Positions 49,414 through 58,005 of a DNA stretch of 64,000 nucleotides are shown one piece after another. Each line of letters begins with the position of its first letter. Within the stretch, counting starts at the first letter, position 1. Origin of the DNA: Croceibacterium soli (GTDB lineage Bacteria > Pseudomonadota > Alphaproteobacteria > Sphingomonadales > Sphingomonadaceae); contig NZ_WTYK01000009.1 of the NCBI RefSeq assembly GCF_009828065.1, positions 32,439 through 96,438 of the forward strand. Direction: 5' to 3'. Both the position numbers and the translations under genes were made by a program. The notes below the pieces were generated by a model, which did no database searches, was not told the origin of the DNA, and was given only the letters and a program-made list of their open reading frames with translations.

Positions 49414-50025
49414 CTAAAGCAGGCGGGGCTCCTCCGGACCCTGAACCGCTTCCAGCGCCGCGCGCCAGATGACCAGCGTGGGCGGCGCCTTGCGTTCCAG
49501 GCTCAGCCGGTCGATCTCCGCGACCAGCCTTTCGAGCTGCAGGTAGGAACGCTCCGCCCGCGGGACAAGATACTGCGCCGCGTCTTCACCCAGGGGCAGG
49601 CCGCGTTCCTCGGCCAACGAAAGCAGCAGCTCCGCGGCAAGGGCATCGTCCGGCTGGCCGATTTCGAGCTGCAGGGCCGCCCCGAGGCGGGAGCGCAAGT
49701 CGGGAAGCGCGATGTCCCACGGCGGCTGTCCGCCGACGATCAGCAGCGGACGGCCCTGCTCCTGCGCGCGGTTCCAGCGGTGGAACAGTTCGGCTTCGTC
49801 GAGCATCTGTGCCTGGTCCACCACATCGCCTTTCCCGCTCTGCGCGAACCAGCGCGCGAACAGCGACTTGCCCGAGCGCGGCGGCCCGGTGAGCACTGCA
49901 GTACGGAAGGGCCAGCTCTCCGGCCGCGCGATGGCATCGGCAACATGGGCGTTCCCGTGCCCCAGCACGATCCGCGCCGGACCGGCGCCGACTGCCGGGC
50001 GGAGCGGAAGGGCTATCTGCGACAT
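49414..50025 (-). CDS. hdaA: HdaA-like DnaA regulatory inactivator
   Basis: A 203-residue AAA+ protein related to the ATPase domain of DnaA but lacking its DNA-binding domain. It has Walker A GPPRSGKS (about residue 48), a degenerate Walker B region (RPLLIVGGQPPW, missing the usual D-D/E, so ATP hydrolysis may be weak) and LLSLAEERGLPL followed by YLVPRAERSYLQLERLV, typical of HdaA. HdaA works with the beta clamp to inactivate DnaA-ATP; the N-terminal SQIALPL is the expected clamp-binding peptide. The hdaA/purM neighbourhood is conserved in alphaproteobacteria. Confidence 0.88.
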   Translation of the reverse strand: MSQIALPLRPAVGAGPARIVLGHGNAHVADAIARPESWPFRTAVLTGPPRSGKSLFARWFAQSGKGDVVDQAQMLDEAELFHRWNRAQEQGRPLLIVGGQPPWDIALPDLRSRLGAALQLEIGQPDDALAAELLLSLAEERGLPLGEDAAQYLVPRAERSYLQLERLVAEIDRLSLERKAPPTLVIWRAALEAVQGPEEPRLL

Positions 50026-50037
50026 AGGCCAGGAGCC

Positions 50038-51300
50038 TTATCGGCGGATGCTGAGTACGGCGCCGGACTGGTTGACCTGGAACCCGCGCGCACTCAGCGC
50101 CGCGGCGAGAGCCTCCGGCGCGCCGGCGAAGCTCACGCGCATCACGGAGGTGCCGCCGATGGCGATGCTGGTGGTCGCCGCGCCGCGCACGCCGGCGACG
50201 CTGCGCACCGCCGCAAGCACGGCGTCGACCGCCGCCGCATCTGGCGTGGCGAACTGCACGGTATAGGCGGCGACTGCCTGCTGGTCCGGGGCTGCCGGCA
50301 AAGTCGCGGGCGGCGCAGCCGTTTGCGAGGGCGTCGGCGGCACGGGCGAGACCGCCGCTTCCTCGGCCCGGCGGGCGGCTTCGATCAGCGCCTGAACTTC
50401 CGGGCTGATCTCGATATTCTCGCGCGCGAGGGTCGGGTCGGGCTGCAAGATGCCGTCGTTCAAAGCGCGGGTGTAGATCGCGTCGAATCGCCTGACCGCC
50501 TGCTCGAGCATGCGCGGCAGAGCTTCCTCGTTCGGCGCGGTGAGCGTGAACGCGGCCAGATAAGTGTCGTCAGGGCCGTACCGGGCGGTGAAGGTGCCCT
50601 GCACCGGCCCGCCGGGCCACTGCCGGCGCAAGTGGGCGACTGGCACGATGATGTCCGCCGCGCCGAAAGTATCGAGAATGTTGTTCCACCAGGCCCGGCT
50701 GCGGCGACCCACCTGTCCGTAGGTCAGCAGCAGCGATTCGAAGCCCGCGCCGGAGGGCCGCACGTAGTCGATCGCGCTGCCGCCGGTCTGGTACTCGGCC
50801 CAGGCGCGCTGCCAGGGATTGCGCACCTCGAACATCGTCTGCGTCCCCCCGGCGACGAGCACCGGCAGGGTCAGCAGCGGCGCAGAACGCTGGCGCTCGC
50901 CGTCCGCACCGAGCAGGGCGCCGGCCCGCGCGCGGTCGAACACGACGCCCAGGGTGGCGACGTAGCGCCGCGGCCCGAGCCGCTCCCGCTCGATCACGAT
51001 CGCCGAGACCATCGACTGGATCCGCTCGTCCGGCATGTCGGGCCCGCCGAGCTTCTTCCACGCCTGGCGCTGCGCTTCCCGCCAGCCGAGCAGGCGGGCT
51101 TCCTCGGCATTCTCGCCGACGACGTTGACCGAGATCCCGCCGATGCTGATGTCGGTCGTGCTCGCGACGGGCGCGATGCCGCGGTCGCCGGATACTTGCG
51201 CCACCAGCGTCACGCCGGCGAGCGCCAGCATGGCTCCGCCGGCGACCACGGCGATGGAGCGGCGAACCTGCGGAGGGAAAGGAAGGGTGAGACCTGTCAT
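50038..51300 (-). CDS. DUF2066-like exported protein with C-terminal ferredoxin-like domain
   Basis: A 420-residue protein with an N-terminal signal/anchor (RRSIAVVAGGAMLALAGVTLVA, about residues 13-34). The region GWREAQRQAWKKLGGPDM to RYVATLGVVFDRARAGALLG (about 70-135) resembles DUF2066. A proline-rich linker (residues 325-350) leads to a C-terminal alpha-beta domain (AAYTVQFATPDAAAVDAVLAAVRSV...) that looks like a heavy-metal-associated fold but lacks the metal-binding Cys-x-x-Cys. Function is unknown. It is upstream of hdaA on the same strand with a 12-bp gap, and divergent from purM. Confidence 0.75.
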   Translation of the reverse strand: MTGLTLPFPPQVRRSIAVVAGGAMLALAGVTLVAQVSGDRGIAPVASTTDISIGGISVNVVGENAEEARLLGWREAQRQAWKKLGGPDMPDERIQSMVSAIVIERERLGPRRYVATLGVVFDRARAGALLGADGERQRSAPLLTLPVLVAGGTQTMFEVRNPWQRAWAEYQTGGSAIDYVRPSGAGFESLLLTYGQVGRRSRAWWNNILDTFGAADIIVPVAHLRRQWPGGPVQGTFTARYGPDDTYLAAFTLTAPNEEALPRMLEQAVRRFDAIYTRALNDGILQPDPTLARENIEISPEVQALIEAARRAEEAAVSPVPPTPSQTAAPPATLPAAPDQQAVAAYTVQFATPDAAAVDAVLAAVRSVAGVRGAATTSIAIGGTSVMRVSFAGAPEALAAALSARGFQVNQSGAVLSIRR

Positions 51301-51369
51301 CGGGGAAAACCGCGGGCCTTTTGCCGAAAGGCGAGTGGAAAACCAAGCGCGAATGACTAAAGGGTGCCC

Positions 51370-52479
51370 ATGGCCTCCAACAATTCCCCGCCGCCCAAGG
51401 GCTACACCTACGAACAGGCAGGTGTCTCGATCGACGCCGGCAACGCGCTGGTGAAGGCGATCGGGCCGCTGGTGAAGGCCACGCGCCGCCCCGGCGCCGA
51501 CGGCGAGATTGGCGGATTCGGCGGCTTCTTCGATCCGAAGGCCGCCGGCTATTCGGACCCACTGCTGGTCGCCGGTAACGACGGCGTGGGCACCAAACTC
51601 AAGCTCGCCATCGATCATGACGGGCACGACACGGTCGGCATCGACCTGGTGGCGATGTGCGTCAACGACCTGATCGTGCAAGGCGCGGAGCCGCTGTTCT
51701 TCCTCGACTATTTCGCCACCGGCAAGCTGGAGTCGGGCATAGCCGAGCGAGTCATCGGCGGCATCGCCGAAGGCTGCAAAATGGCCGGCTGCGCTCTGAT
51801 CGGCGGCGAGACCGCCGAGATGCCGGGCATGTATGCCGCAGGCGACTACGACCTCGCGGGCTTCTGCGTCGGCGCGGTCGAGCGCGGCGAGCAACTGACC
51901 GGGGAACGCGTCGCTCCGGGTCACGTGCTGCTCGGCCTCGCCAGCTCCGGCGTCCATTCGAACGGCTTCTCGCTCGTCCGCCGCCTGGCGGAAGACATGG
52001 AATGGCAGATGGACGCCCCCGCGCCCTTCGATGCCGCCCGCCCGCTGATCGACACTCTGATGGAGCCGACGCGGATCTACGTCCGCTCGCTGCTGCCGAC
52101 GGTGCGCGGCGGCAAAGTCGATGCCCTCGCCCACATCACCGGCGGCGGGCTGCTGGAGAACATCCCGCGCGTGCTGCCGCAAGGCGCCCATGCCGTGATC
52201 GACGCCGGTGCCTGGGAGCAGCCGGGCCTCATGGCGTTCCTGCAGCGCCAGGGCAGCATTGCCCCAGGCGAGATGGCGCGCACCTTCAACTGCGGGATCG
52301 GCATGGTCCTGGCCGTGCTGCCGGAGCTGGCCGGCGAAGTCGTCGCCGAACTCGAAGCCGCGGGCGAGGACGTAGTCCACATCGGCCAGGTCGCCGACGG
52401 CCCGCGCGGCTGCACCGTCCGCGGTCCCGCCGGCACCTGGGGCTCCGCCGAAGCCTGGGAAGCTTCGCACACCGCTTAA
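51370..52479 (+). CDS. purM: Phosphoribosylformylglycinamidine cyclo-ligase PurM
   Basis: A 369-residue enzyme that closes the imidazole ring to AIR. It is recognised from [17 protein letters not shown] at the start, [18 protein letters not shown] (about residue 63), [35 protein letters not shown] and [28 protein letters not shown] precedes ATG 51370; the GTG two codons upstream is less likely. It is followed 42 bp later by purN, and both are divergent from the DUF2066-like gene and hdaA. Confidence 0.97.
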   Translation: MASNNSPPPKGYTYEQAGVSIDAGNALVKAIGPLVKATRRPGADGEIGGFGGFFDPKAAGYSDPLLVAGNDGVGTKLKLAIDHDGHDTVGIDLVAMCVNDLIVQGAEPLFFLDYFATGKLESGIAERVIGGIAEGCKMAGCALIGGETAEMPGMYAAGDYDLAGFCVGAVERGEQLTGERVAPGHVLLGLASSGVHSNGFSLVRRLAEDMEWQMDAPAPFDAARPLIDTLMEPTRIYVRSLLPTVRGGKVDALAHITGGGLLENIPRVLPQGAHAVIDAGAWEQPGLMAFLQRQGSIAPGEMARTFNCGIGMVLAVLPELAGEVVAELEAAGEDVVHIGQVADGPRGCTVRGPAGTWGSAEAWEASHTA

Positions 52480-52521
52480 ATAGCGCGTTCGGTTTGCACT
52501 CGCAGAGGAGGCGGAGTTTCG

Positions 52522-53109
52522 ATGGCCGATAAGGCGCGTGTGGCGGTGATGTTGTCGGGCAATGGGACGACTATGTCCTCCCTGCTGTTCCACTCGCGCC
52601 TGCCCGGCTGTCCGTACGAGATCGTTCTGGTCGCCAGCAACGTGCCCGAAGCGCGCGGGCTGAGCATCGCCGCGGCTGAGGGCATCGCCACGTTCGCCCA
52701 TAGCCACGCCGGCCTCTCCCGCCAGGAGCACGAGGCGATCATGGACCAGGCCCTGCGCGACGCGGGCGCCGAGTACATCGCCCTCGCCGGCTACATGCGC
52801 GTGCTGACCGAAACCTTTGTCGACAAGTGGGCCGGGCGGATGGTCAACACACACCCTTCCCTGCTGCCCAAGTACAAGGGCCTCGACACGCACAAGCGTG
52901 CGATCGAGGCGGGCGAGAGCCACGGCGGCTGCTCGGTGCACGTCGTCGTGCCGGAGCTCGATGCCGGGCCGCTGCTCGGCCAGATCGCCGTGCACATCCT
53001 GCCGGACGACACGCCCGACACACTCTCCGCGCGCGTGCTGATGGCCGAGTACCAGCTCTACCCGCGCATGCTCGCGGATTATGTCAGCCGCCCAGAAAAG
53101 CTCGACTGA
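52522..53109 (+). CDS. purN: Phosphoribosylglycinamide formyltransferase PurN
   Basis: A 195-residue folate-dependent enzyme that formylates GAR in purine synthesis. Seen: VAVMLSGNGTTMSSLLFHS (about residues 7-25) at the GAR-binding loop; catalytic asparagine and histidine in MVNTHPSLLPKYKGLDTH (about residue 110); and the catalytic aspartate in VVPELDAGPLLGQ (about 148). GCAGAGGAGGCGGAG provides a strong ribosome binding site. It forms a pair with purM. A chemoreceptor gene converges 12 bp after the stop. Confidence 0.97.
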   Translation: MADKARVAVMLSGNGTTMSSLLFHSRLPGCPYEIVLVASNVPEARGLSIAAAEGIATFAHSHAGLSRQEHEAIMDQALRDAGAEYIALAGYMRVLTETFVDKWAGRMVNTHPSLLPKYKGLDTHKRAIEAGESHGGCSVHVVVPELDAGPLLGQIAVHILPDDTPDTLSARVLMAEYQLYPRMLADYVSRPEKLD

Positions 53110-53121
53110 GGTAATCCGGGA

Positions 53122-54939
53122 TCAGGCAGTGCGGACGGAGCCGAGGAACGCCTGCGCCTGACGCTGCAAGATGCCGGCTTGCCGGTGCAGCTCGTTGGCC
53201 GATTGCAGCACCTGGGCCGCTGCCGTGCCGATCACCTGGGCCATGTCGCTGAGCTGGCCCACGTTGCGGTCGATCTCGTCCGCCCCGCCCGCCGCGAGGG
53301 CGAGGTTGCGCGCCAGCTCCTGCCCGGCCGTGGTCTGCTGGTCGACCGACTGGGCGATGGCGATGGCGCTGGTTTCCATCTCCCGCACCCATTCGCCGAC
53401 CTGGCGCAAGGCCGCGACGCTCTCTTCGGTCGAACCCTGCATGGCCTGGATCTGCTCCACGACGGTGCGGGTCGCGGCGCTGGTCTGGCGCGCGAGGTTC
53501 TTCACTTCGCCGGCGACGACGCCGAACCCGCGCCCGGCATCCCCGCCCCGTGCGGCTTCGATGGAGGCGTTCAGTGCGAGCACGTTGGTCTGCTCGGCAA
53601 TGTCGTCGATCATCGTGACGATCTGTTCCGCCTGGCGCGCGGTGCTGACCAGCGAGGCCATGCGTTCGTCGGCGACCTGGCTGGAGCGGCGCGCCTGCTG
53701 CGCCCGCGTGGCGGAGTTGGCGACTTCGCGGCTGATCTCGCCGATCGCCAGGGCGAACTGATCCCCGGCCGTGGCGGCGGCGGTCGTTCCCGAAGTCGTA
53801 TCGGCCATAACCCGCGACACGTCGGCGCTGACGGTGGCGGACTGTGCCGCAGCCGCTGCCATCGCGCCCGCCGTCGTCTGAAGTTGCTCCGAGGCCGCGG
53901 CGACGCTGCCGACGACCTCGCCCACCGTGCGTTCGAAGCGCTGGGCGAGCTGGCGCATGAGCTCCGCATGGCGCGCCTGCTCCGCTTCCTGCCGGGCGAG
54001 CTCGTCCCGCGCGGCTTCCGCAGCCATGCGCTGCAGGTGGGCGAGATCGTCGGCGGCCTTGCGGAACACCGCCAGCGCCTGCGCCATCTCGCCGATCTCG
54101 TCCTGCCGGTCGGTGCCGGGGATCGTTACGCCGCGGTCGCCGCGAGCCAGGCCGCTCATGGCCGCGGTGATCTCGCGGACCGGCCCGGCGGTCGTGCGCG
54201 AGACGAAGCGCGCGCCTGCAATCGTCAGCAGCACGCAGCCGAGCAGCAGCCCGGCGACGGTCATGACCATCCGCCGGGTCTCGCCGGCGAACTCCGCGTC
54301 GGCCCTGGCTGAGGCGGCCATCAGATCGCCCTGCACTCCGCGCGCCTGCCGGGCGAGCTGTTCCCCGCTGATGTCGATCGCACCGGCCAGCGCGTTCCCG
54401 CTCTCCGACGGTCCATAGGCGCCGATGGAGCCCTGTAGGGCGGTCAGTTCCTGGTCGAAGCCTTCGACTTGGACCTGGAGCCATTCCATGGCTTCGCGGG
54501 CCTGCCGGTCGACGTTGGCGGAACTGTCCCGCGCCTCCGCGAGCTTATCTTTCGCTCCCGCGAGGGTATCCCCAGCCGCCTCGATCTCCCGCGCTTCACC
54601 CGTCGCGGCATAGCGCGAGGCGTGGTAGCGGGTTTCCCCGATGCTGCCGGTAAGCTCGGCCGAAGCGAGGGCGGCCTCGCGCAGAATACGCGACTGCTCG
54701 GTGCGCGCGCCGAGATGCATCGTGGCCGAGGCGATGACGATACCGAGCATCACCAGGAGGAGGGTCATCCCCGCCGCGGCAAGGTTTATCCGCGCTGCGA
54801 TGGAGTGGCGCGCACGGCGGAGGGGCGCGACGAGCCGGCCGCCCCAGGACTTGGCCGCCGCCGGCGGGGGCGGGATCATCACCAGCTCGCGCAGCCGCGA
54901 AGACCCTGCGCCTTCCGGCAGTGTCGAAAGCTCGTTCAT
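53122..54939 (-). CDS. Methyl-accepting chemotaxis protein
   Basis: A 605-residue transmembrane chemoreceptor. TM1 lies at about residues 50-72 ([20 protein letters not shown]), then a helical periplasmic sensor (75-220), TM2 (about 224-243, [19 protein letters not shown]), a HAMP domain ([20 protein letters not shown]) and a long signalling helix pair with the hairpin region [20 protein letters not shown] followed by [19 protein letters not shown]. It controls CheA. No che genes are adjacent, so it is an orphan receptor here. The ligand is unknown. The C terminus lacks a CheR-tethering pentapeptide (ends GSVRTA). Confidence 0.93.
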   Translation of the reverse strand: MNELSTLPEGAGSSRLRELVMIPPPPAAAKSWGGRLVAPLRRARHSIAARINLAAAGMTLLLVMLGIVIASATMHLGARTEQSRILREAALASAELTGSIGETRYHASRYAATGEAREIEAAGDTLAGAKDKLAEARDSSANVDRQAREAMEWLQVQVEGFDQELTALQGSIGAYGPSESGNALAGAIDISGEQLARQARGVQGDLMAASARADAEFAGETRRMVMTVAGLLLGCVLLTIAGARFVSRTTAGPVREITAAMSGLARGDRGVTIPGTDRQDEIGEMAQALAVFRKAADDLAHLQRMAAEAARDELARQEAEQARHAELMRQLAQRFERTVGEVVGSVAAASEQLQTTAGAMAAAAAQSATVSADVSRVMADTTSGTTAAATAGDQFALAIGEISREVANSATRAQQARRSSQVADERMASLVSTARQAEQIVTMIDDIAEQTNVLALNASIEAARGGDAGRGFGVVAGEVKNLARQTSAATRTVVEQIQAMQGSTEESVAALRQVGEWVREMETSAIAIAQSVDQQTTAGQELARNLALAAGGADEIDRNVGQLSDMAQVIGTAAAQVLQSANELHRQAGILQRQAQAFLGSVRTA

Positions 54940-55101
54940 TGCGGCGAGAACCCCCCGGACCGTCGGCTCGGCACCGCAGCGCTTCCACGCCGGTGCATCG
55001 GATGCGGCCGTTCACACGGGGATGTTACGGGTTTGTTGCAAGCGACGACACGGTCGCAAGTTTGTCACGCGTCGCGAGTCATCGCTGCGTGGAGAGCGGG
55101 G

Positions 55102-55206
55102 CTAGAACTGGACCCAGCCGAGCAGCACCAGCAACAGCAAGGTGATCCCCGCCGAGATCGCGAGCGATCCCAGGCAGCCTAGCTTGTTGGAGAAGAGGAA
55201 GAACAT
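55102..55206 (-). CDS. 34-residue small membrane protein
   Basis: A very short open frame with protein-like sequence: MFFLFSNKLGCLGSLAIS followed by a strongly hydrophobic run (about residues 15-31, ending GWVQF). It is one transmembrane helix with a short basic/aromatic N terminus. I recall the same start (FFxFSN-K/R-x-GCLGS) in small hypothetical proteins of sphingomonads, which supports it being real, but this is memory and not a search. It lies in the 390-bp stretch between the chemoreceptor and ndk, which otherwise has no gene; the overlapping 76-residue frame has no coding character. The ribosome binding site is weak (TCGGGCCG). Confidence 0.65.
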   Translation of the reverse strand: MFFLFSNKLGCLGSLAISAGITLLLLVLLGWVQF

Positions 55207-55277
55207 CGGCCCGACAACGGACCAAAGGATGCGGGGTTCCGCTGCTGGGGCGAGCGGGCGCGGCCCGGCAGCCGGTG

Positions 55278-55317
55278 TCCGTCGGATCTCCGCCCATACG
55301 AGCAGACATCCGACGGA
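55278..55317 (-). terminator. Perfect 10-bp inverted repeat downstream of ndk
   Basis: TCCGTCGGAT (55278-55287) and ATCCGACGGA (55308-55317) pair perfectly around a 20-nt loop, 13 bp after the ndk stop on the minus strand. No T-run follows, so it is only a candidate for termination or 3'-end protection. Confidence 0.4.
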
Positions 55318-55329
55318 GCTGACTTCGTA

Positions 55330-55752
55330 TTAGCCGACGATTTCTTCCGGCTTGAAGAAGTAGGCGATCTCGATCGCGGCGTTCTCGTCGCTGTCGGAGC
55401 CGTGCACCGAGTTGGCCTCGATGGACTCGGCCAGCGCCTTGCGGATCGTGCCTTCGGCGGCGTCGGCCGGGTTGGTGGCGCCCATCACGTCGCGGTTGCG
55501 CTTCACGGCGTCCTCGCCCTCGAGCACCTGCACCACGACCGGGCCGCTGATCATGAATGCGACCAGTTCGCCGAAGAACGGGCGTTCCTTGTGGACCGCG
55601 TAGAAGCCTTCGGCCTGCTCACGGGTCATCTGGATGCGCTTGGAGGCGACGACGCGCAGGCCGGCTTCTTCCAGCATCTTGGTGACCGCACCGGTCAGGT
55701 TGCGGCGCGTGGCGTCGGGCTTGATGATCGAGAAGGTGCGGGTGACCGCCAT
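55330..55752 (-). CDS. ndk: Nucleoside-diphosphate kinase
   Basis: A 140-residue enzyme that equilibrates nucleoside di- and triphosphates. It is canonical along its length: [19 protein letters not shown] at the N terminus, [20 protein letters not shown] in the middle, [20 protein letters not shown], and the phosphorylated histidine in [20 protein letters not shown] (about residue 117). It is a single gene with a 250-bp upstream region that contains copy E of the structured repeat. Confidence 0.98.
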   Translation of the reverse strand: MAVTRTFSIIKPDATRRNLTGAVTKMLEEAGLRVVASKRIQMTREQAEGFYAVHKERPFFGELVAFMISGPVVVQVLEGEDAVKRNRDVMGATNPADAAEGTIRKALAESIEANSVHGSDSDENAAIEIAYFFKPEEIVG

Positions 55753-55871
55753 GGGTTTTTCCTTGCGAACGATTGTTATTGGGATTGGCGCGCGCCACTA
55801 GCGCCGCAGCCCCACCGGCGCAAGGGGAGCGCTGGTTAGTGGTGTGCGAGCCCATCCAGCCTCTCACTCAA

Positions 55872-56003
55872 TCCTCCCCCTTGGGGGAGGTGGCAGACGC
55901 CGAAGGCGGCTGACGGTGGGGGCTGGCCTGGACGGACGGCTGAGCCAAGCCACTCCCCCTCCGTCAGCGCTCCGCGCTGCCACCTCCCCCAGAGGGGGAG
56001 AAT
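55872..56003. repeat. ~130-bp structured intergenic repeat, copy E (most diverged)
   Basis: TCCTCCCCCTTGGGGGAGG hairpin, GTGGCAGACGCCGAAGGCGGCTGACGGTGGGGG, a central part unlike the other copies, and then the same motif inverted (CCCCCTCCGTCAGCGCTCCGCGCTGCCACCTCCCCC...GGGGGAG). The last base is adjacent to the holC stop codon (56004), so on the minus strand it is the holC 3' untranslated region. Here both halves carry the GGTGGCAG...CTGACGG module, one on each strand, so this copy is itself one large inverted repeat. Confidence 0.8.
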
Positions 56004-56444
56004 TTAGGCCCGCTTGACCCACTTGCCGGCGTCGAGTTCGTAGAACTCGCGCGTCACCTCCGTGCGCTCGTCGAAGCGGCGCCACACAGTGCGGGCCGAG
56101 TCGCGCCCACTCTCGTCGAAGAACAGCAGCGCGCGGGCGAACTGCTCCGCTTCATCCCGCCACCGCCCGTCCGCCAGTGCGACCAGCGCGGCGCCGTTTG
56201 CTGCGGAGCACTCCTGCGACAGCAGCACCGGCTGGCGCTCCGCATGTGGCGCGTCGGCGCGGCCGTGGGCGAGGAAGTCCTCCGGGCACTGCTCCCACAG
56301 CGCCTTGTCGAGCCGGCCGAGCAGGTCCTCGTCCCCGGCCACGACGAGCATCCGCTGGTCCTGCTTCTTCGCCGCACGGGCGATCAGCGGCAGGACCCGC
56401 TCGACCGGCTGCGCGCCGGTGAGATAGAAGCCGACCCGCTCCAC
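56004..56444 (-). CDS. holC: DNA polymerase III chi subunit
   Basis: A 146-residue clamp-loader accessory subunit that links the polymerase to SSB. RVGFYLTGAQPVERVLPLIA and AAKKQDQRMLVVAGDEDLLGRLDKALW at the N terminus, then FLAHG and QPVLLS, and LLFFDESG near the C terminus are typical of HolC. The start is the GTG at 56444, one base after the pepA stop, so it is co-transcribed with pepA, an arrangement (pepA-holC) conserved across proteobacteria. Confidence 0.93.
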   Translation of the reverse strand: MERVGFYLTGAQPVERVLPLIARAAKKQDQRMLVVAGDEDLLGRLDKALWEQCPEDFLAHGRADAPHAERQPVLLSQECSAANGAALVALADGRWRDEAEQFARALLFFDESGRDSARTVWRRFDERTEVTREFYELDAGKWVKRA

Positions 56445-56445
56445 C

Positions 56446-57909
56446 TCAGCTTTCGAGCACGTCGCGCACGTAGCGGTCGATCAGGCGCACGCCGAAGCCG
56501 GTGGCGCCTTTGTCCCAGGTGGCGCCGGGCTTGTCGGCCCAGACCATCCCGGCGATGTCGAGGTGCGCCCACGGCGTGTCGTTCTCGACGAAGCGCTGAA
56601 GGTACTGCGCGGCGGTGATCGACCCGGCCCAGCGCGGCCCGACGTTCTTCATGTCGGCGATCGGGCTGTCGATCAGCTTGTCGTATTCGGGCGCCAGCGG
56701 GAACCGCCACATCTTGTCCCCGCTCGCGCGACCGGCGGCGAGCAGGTTGTCGGCGAGCTTGTCGTTATTGGAGAACAGGCCGCCGTGCTCGTGGCCGAGC
56801 GAGATGATCATCGCCCCGGTCAGGGTGGCGAGATCGATCAATGCCGCCGGCTTGAACTCCCGCTGTGCCCAGGTCATCGCATCGCACAGCACCAGCCGGC
56901 CCTCGGCGTCGGTGTTGATCACCTCAACCGTCTGGCCGGACATCGTGGTGACCACGTCGCCCGGGCGCTGGGCCTTGCCGTCGGGCATGTTCTCGACCAG
57001 GCCGCAGACGCCGATCACGTTCGCGGGGGCCTTGCGCCTGGCCAGCGCGAGCATCGCCCCGGCGACGGCGCCGGCGCCGCCCATGTCCCACTTCATGTCT
57101 TCCATGCCGGCAGCCGGCTTGATCGAGATGCCGCCGGTATCGAACGTGACGCCCTTGCCGACGAACACCGTCGGCTTCACGCCGCTTTCGCCGCCGAGCC
57201 ACTTGATGACCAGCAGCCGCGCCTCGCGCTCCGAACCCAGCGAGACGCCCAGCAGAGCGCCCATGCCGAGCGCGCGCATCTCGTCCTCGTCCAGGAACGA
57301 CACTTCCGCCCCGGTGCCCTCGAGGCGCTGGGTGACGCGTTCGACGAAGCTTTCCGGGTAGATCACATTGGCCGGCTCGGCGACCAGTTCGCGGGTCAGC
57401 TCGACACCTTCCGCGAGCGCCTGCTCGACCTGCCAGGCAGCCTCGGCGCCATCCGGCGCGCCGATCACCGCGATCTCGTGCAGCGTGCGCTTCTGCTCGT
57501 CCTTCAGGCGCGTGCGGTAGGCGTCGTGGCGCCAGGCGCGCAGGCGCATGCCGAGCAGCAGCGCGGCGACTTCGTCGGCCCGCAACCTCCCGTCCGACAT
57601 GTCGAGCGCGATCGCGCTCTCGCCCGCGGTAAGGTACTTTGCGGTCAGCGCCGCCCCGGCCCGCTCCAGCGCGCCCAGGCGGCCTTCACCGTCGTTGCCG
57701 CCGATGCCGAGCAGGACCTGGCGCACCACGCGGCCATCCTGCTCCGCGAACGTCTCGAAAACCTGACCGGTCTTGCCGGTGAAGCGGACCGCCGCGGCGC
57801 CTTCGCTATCGGCCCGCGAGAGGTCGGCGGGAAGCTTATCCCGCTCGACGACACGGGCGACGAGGCGGGGGCTGGAGGAATCGGCGGCGGCGCGGAAGGT
57901 GATCTGCAT
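56446..57909 (-). CDS. pepA: Leucyl aminopeptidase (M17)
   Basis: A 487-residue two-metal aminopeptidase that removes N-terminal residues; in enterics PepA also binds DNA. The C-terminal catalytic domain has VFVGKGVTFDTGGISIKPAA (metal lysine and aspartate), MKWDMGGAGAVAGAML, and the M17 signature NTDAEGRLVLCDAM (about residue 335), with the catalytic arginine. The N-terminal macro-like domain covers residues 1-165. ATG 57909 has CCGGAGAGACA upstream; longer open codons overlap the lptD gene. It is divergent from lptD with 96 bp between starts. Confidence 0.95.
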   Translation of the reverse strand: MQITFRAAADSSSPRLVARVVERDKLPADLSRADSEGAAAVRFTGKTGQVFETFAEQDGRVVRQVLLGIGGNDGEGRLGALERAGAALTAKYLTAGESAIALDMSDGRLRADEVAALLLGMRLRAWRHDAYRTRLKDEQKRTLHEIAVIGAPDGAEAAWQVEQALAEGVELTRELVAEPANVIYPESFVERVTQRLEGTGAEVSFLDEDEMRALGMGALLGVSLGSEREARLLVIKWLGGESGVKPTVFVGKGVTFDTGGISIKPAAGMEDMKWDMGGAGAVAGAMLALARRKAPANVIGVCGLVENMPDGKAQRPGDVVTTMSGQTVEVINTDAEGRLVLCDAMTWAQREFKPAALIDLATLTGAMIISLGHEHGGLFSNNDKLADNLLAAGRASGDKMWRFPLAPEYDKLIDSPIADMKNVGPRWAGSITAAQYLQRFVENDTPWAHLDIAGMVWADKPGATWDKGATGFGVRLIDRYVRDVLES

Positions 57910-58005
57910 TGTCTCTCCGGTGAAACGAGGGCGCGGAGCGGCAGGGAGGCGCGCTCGTACATTGCTGGCGTTGCAGTTAATCGCGGCCGGTGCGATAGGC
58001 AAGGC

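Noticed and set aside
55079..55309. A 76-residue minus-strand frame between the chemoreceptor and ndk
   Set aside because: Its sequence has no coding character, and it overlaps in another frame the better-supported 34-residue membrane protein.
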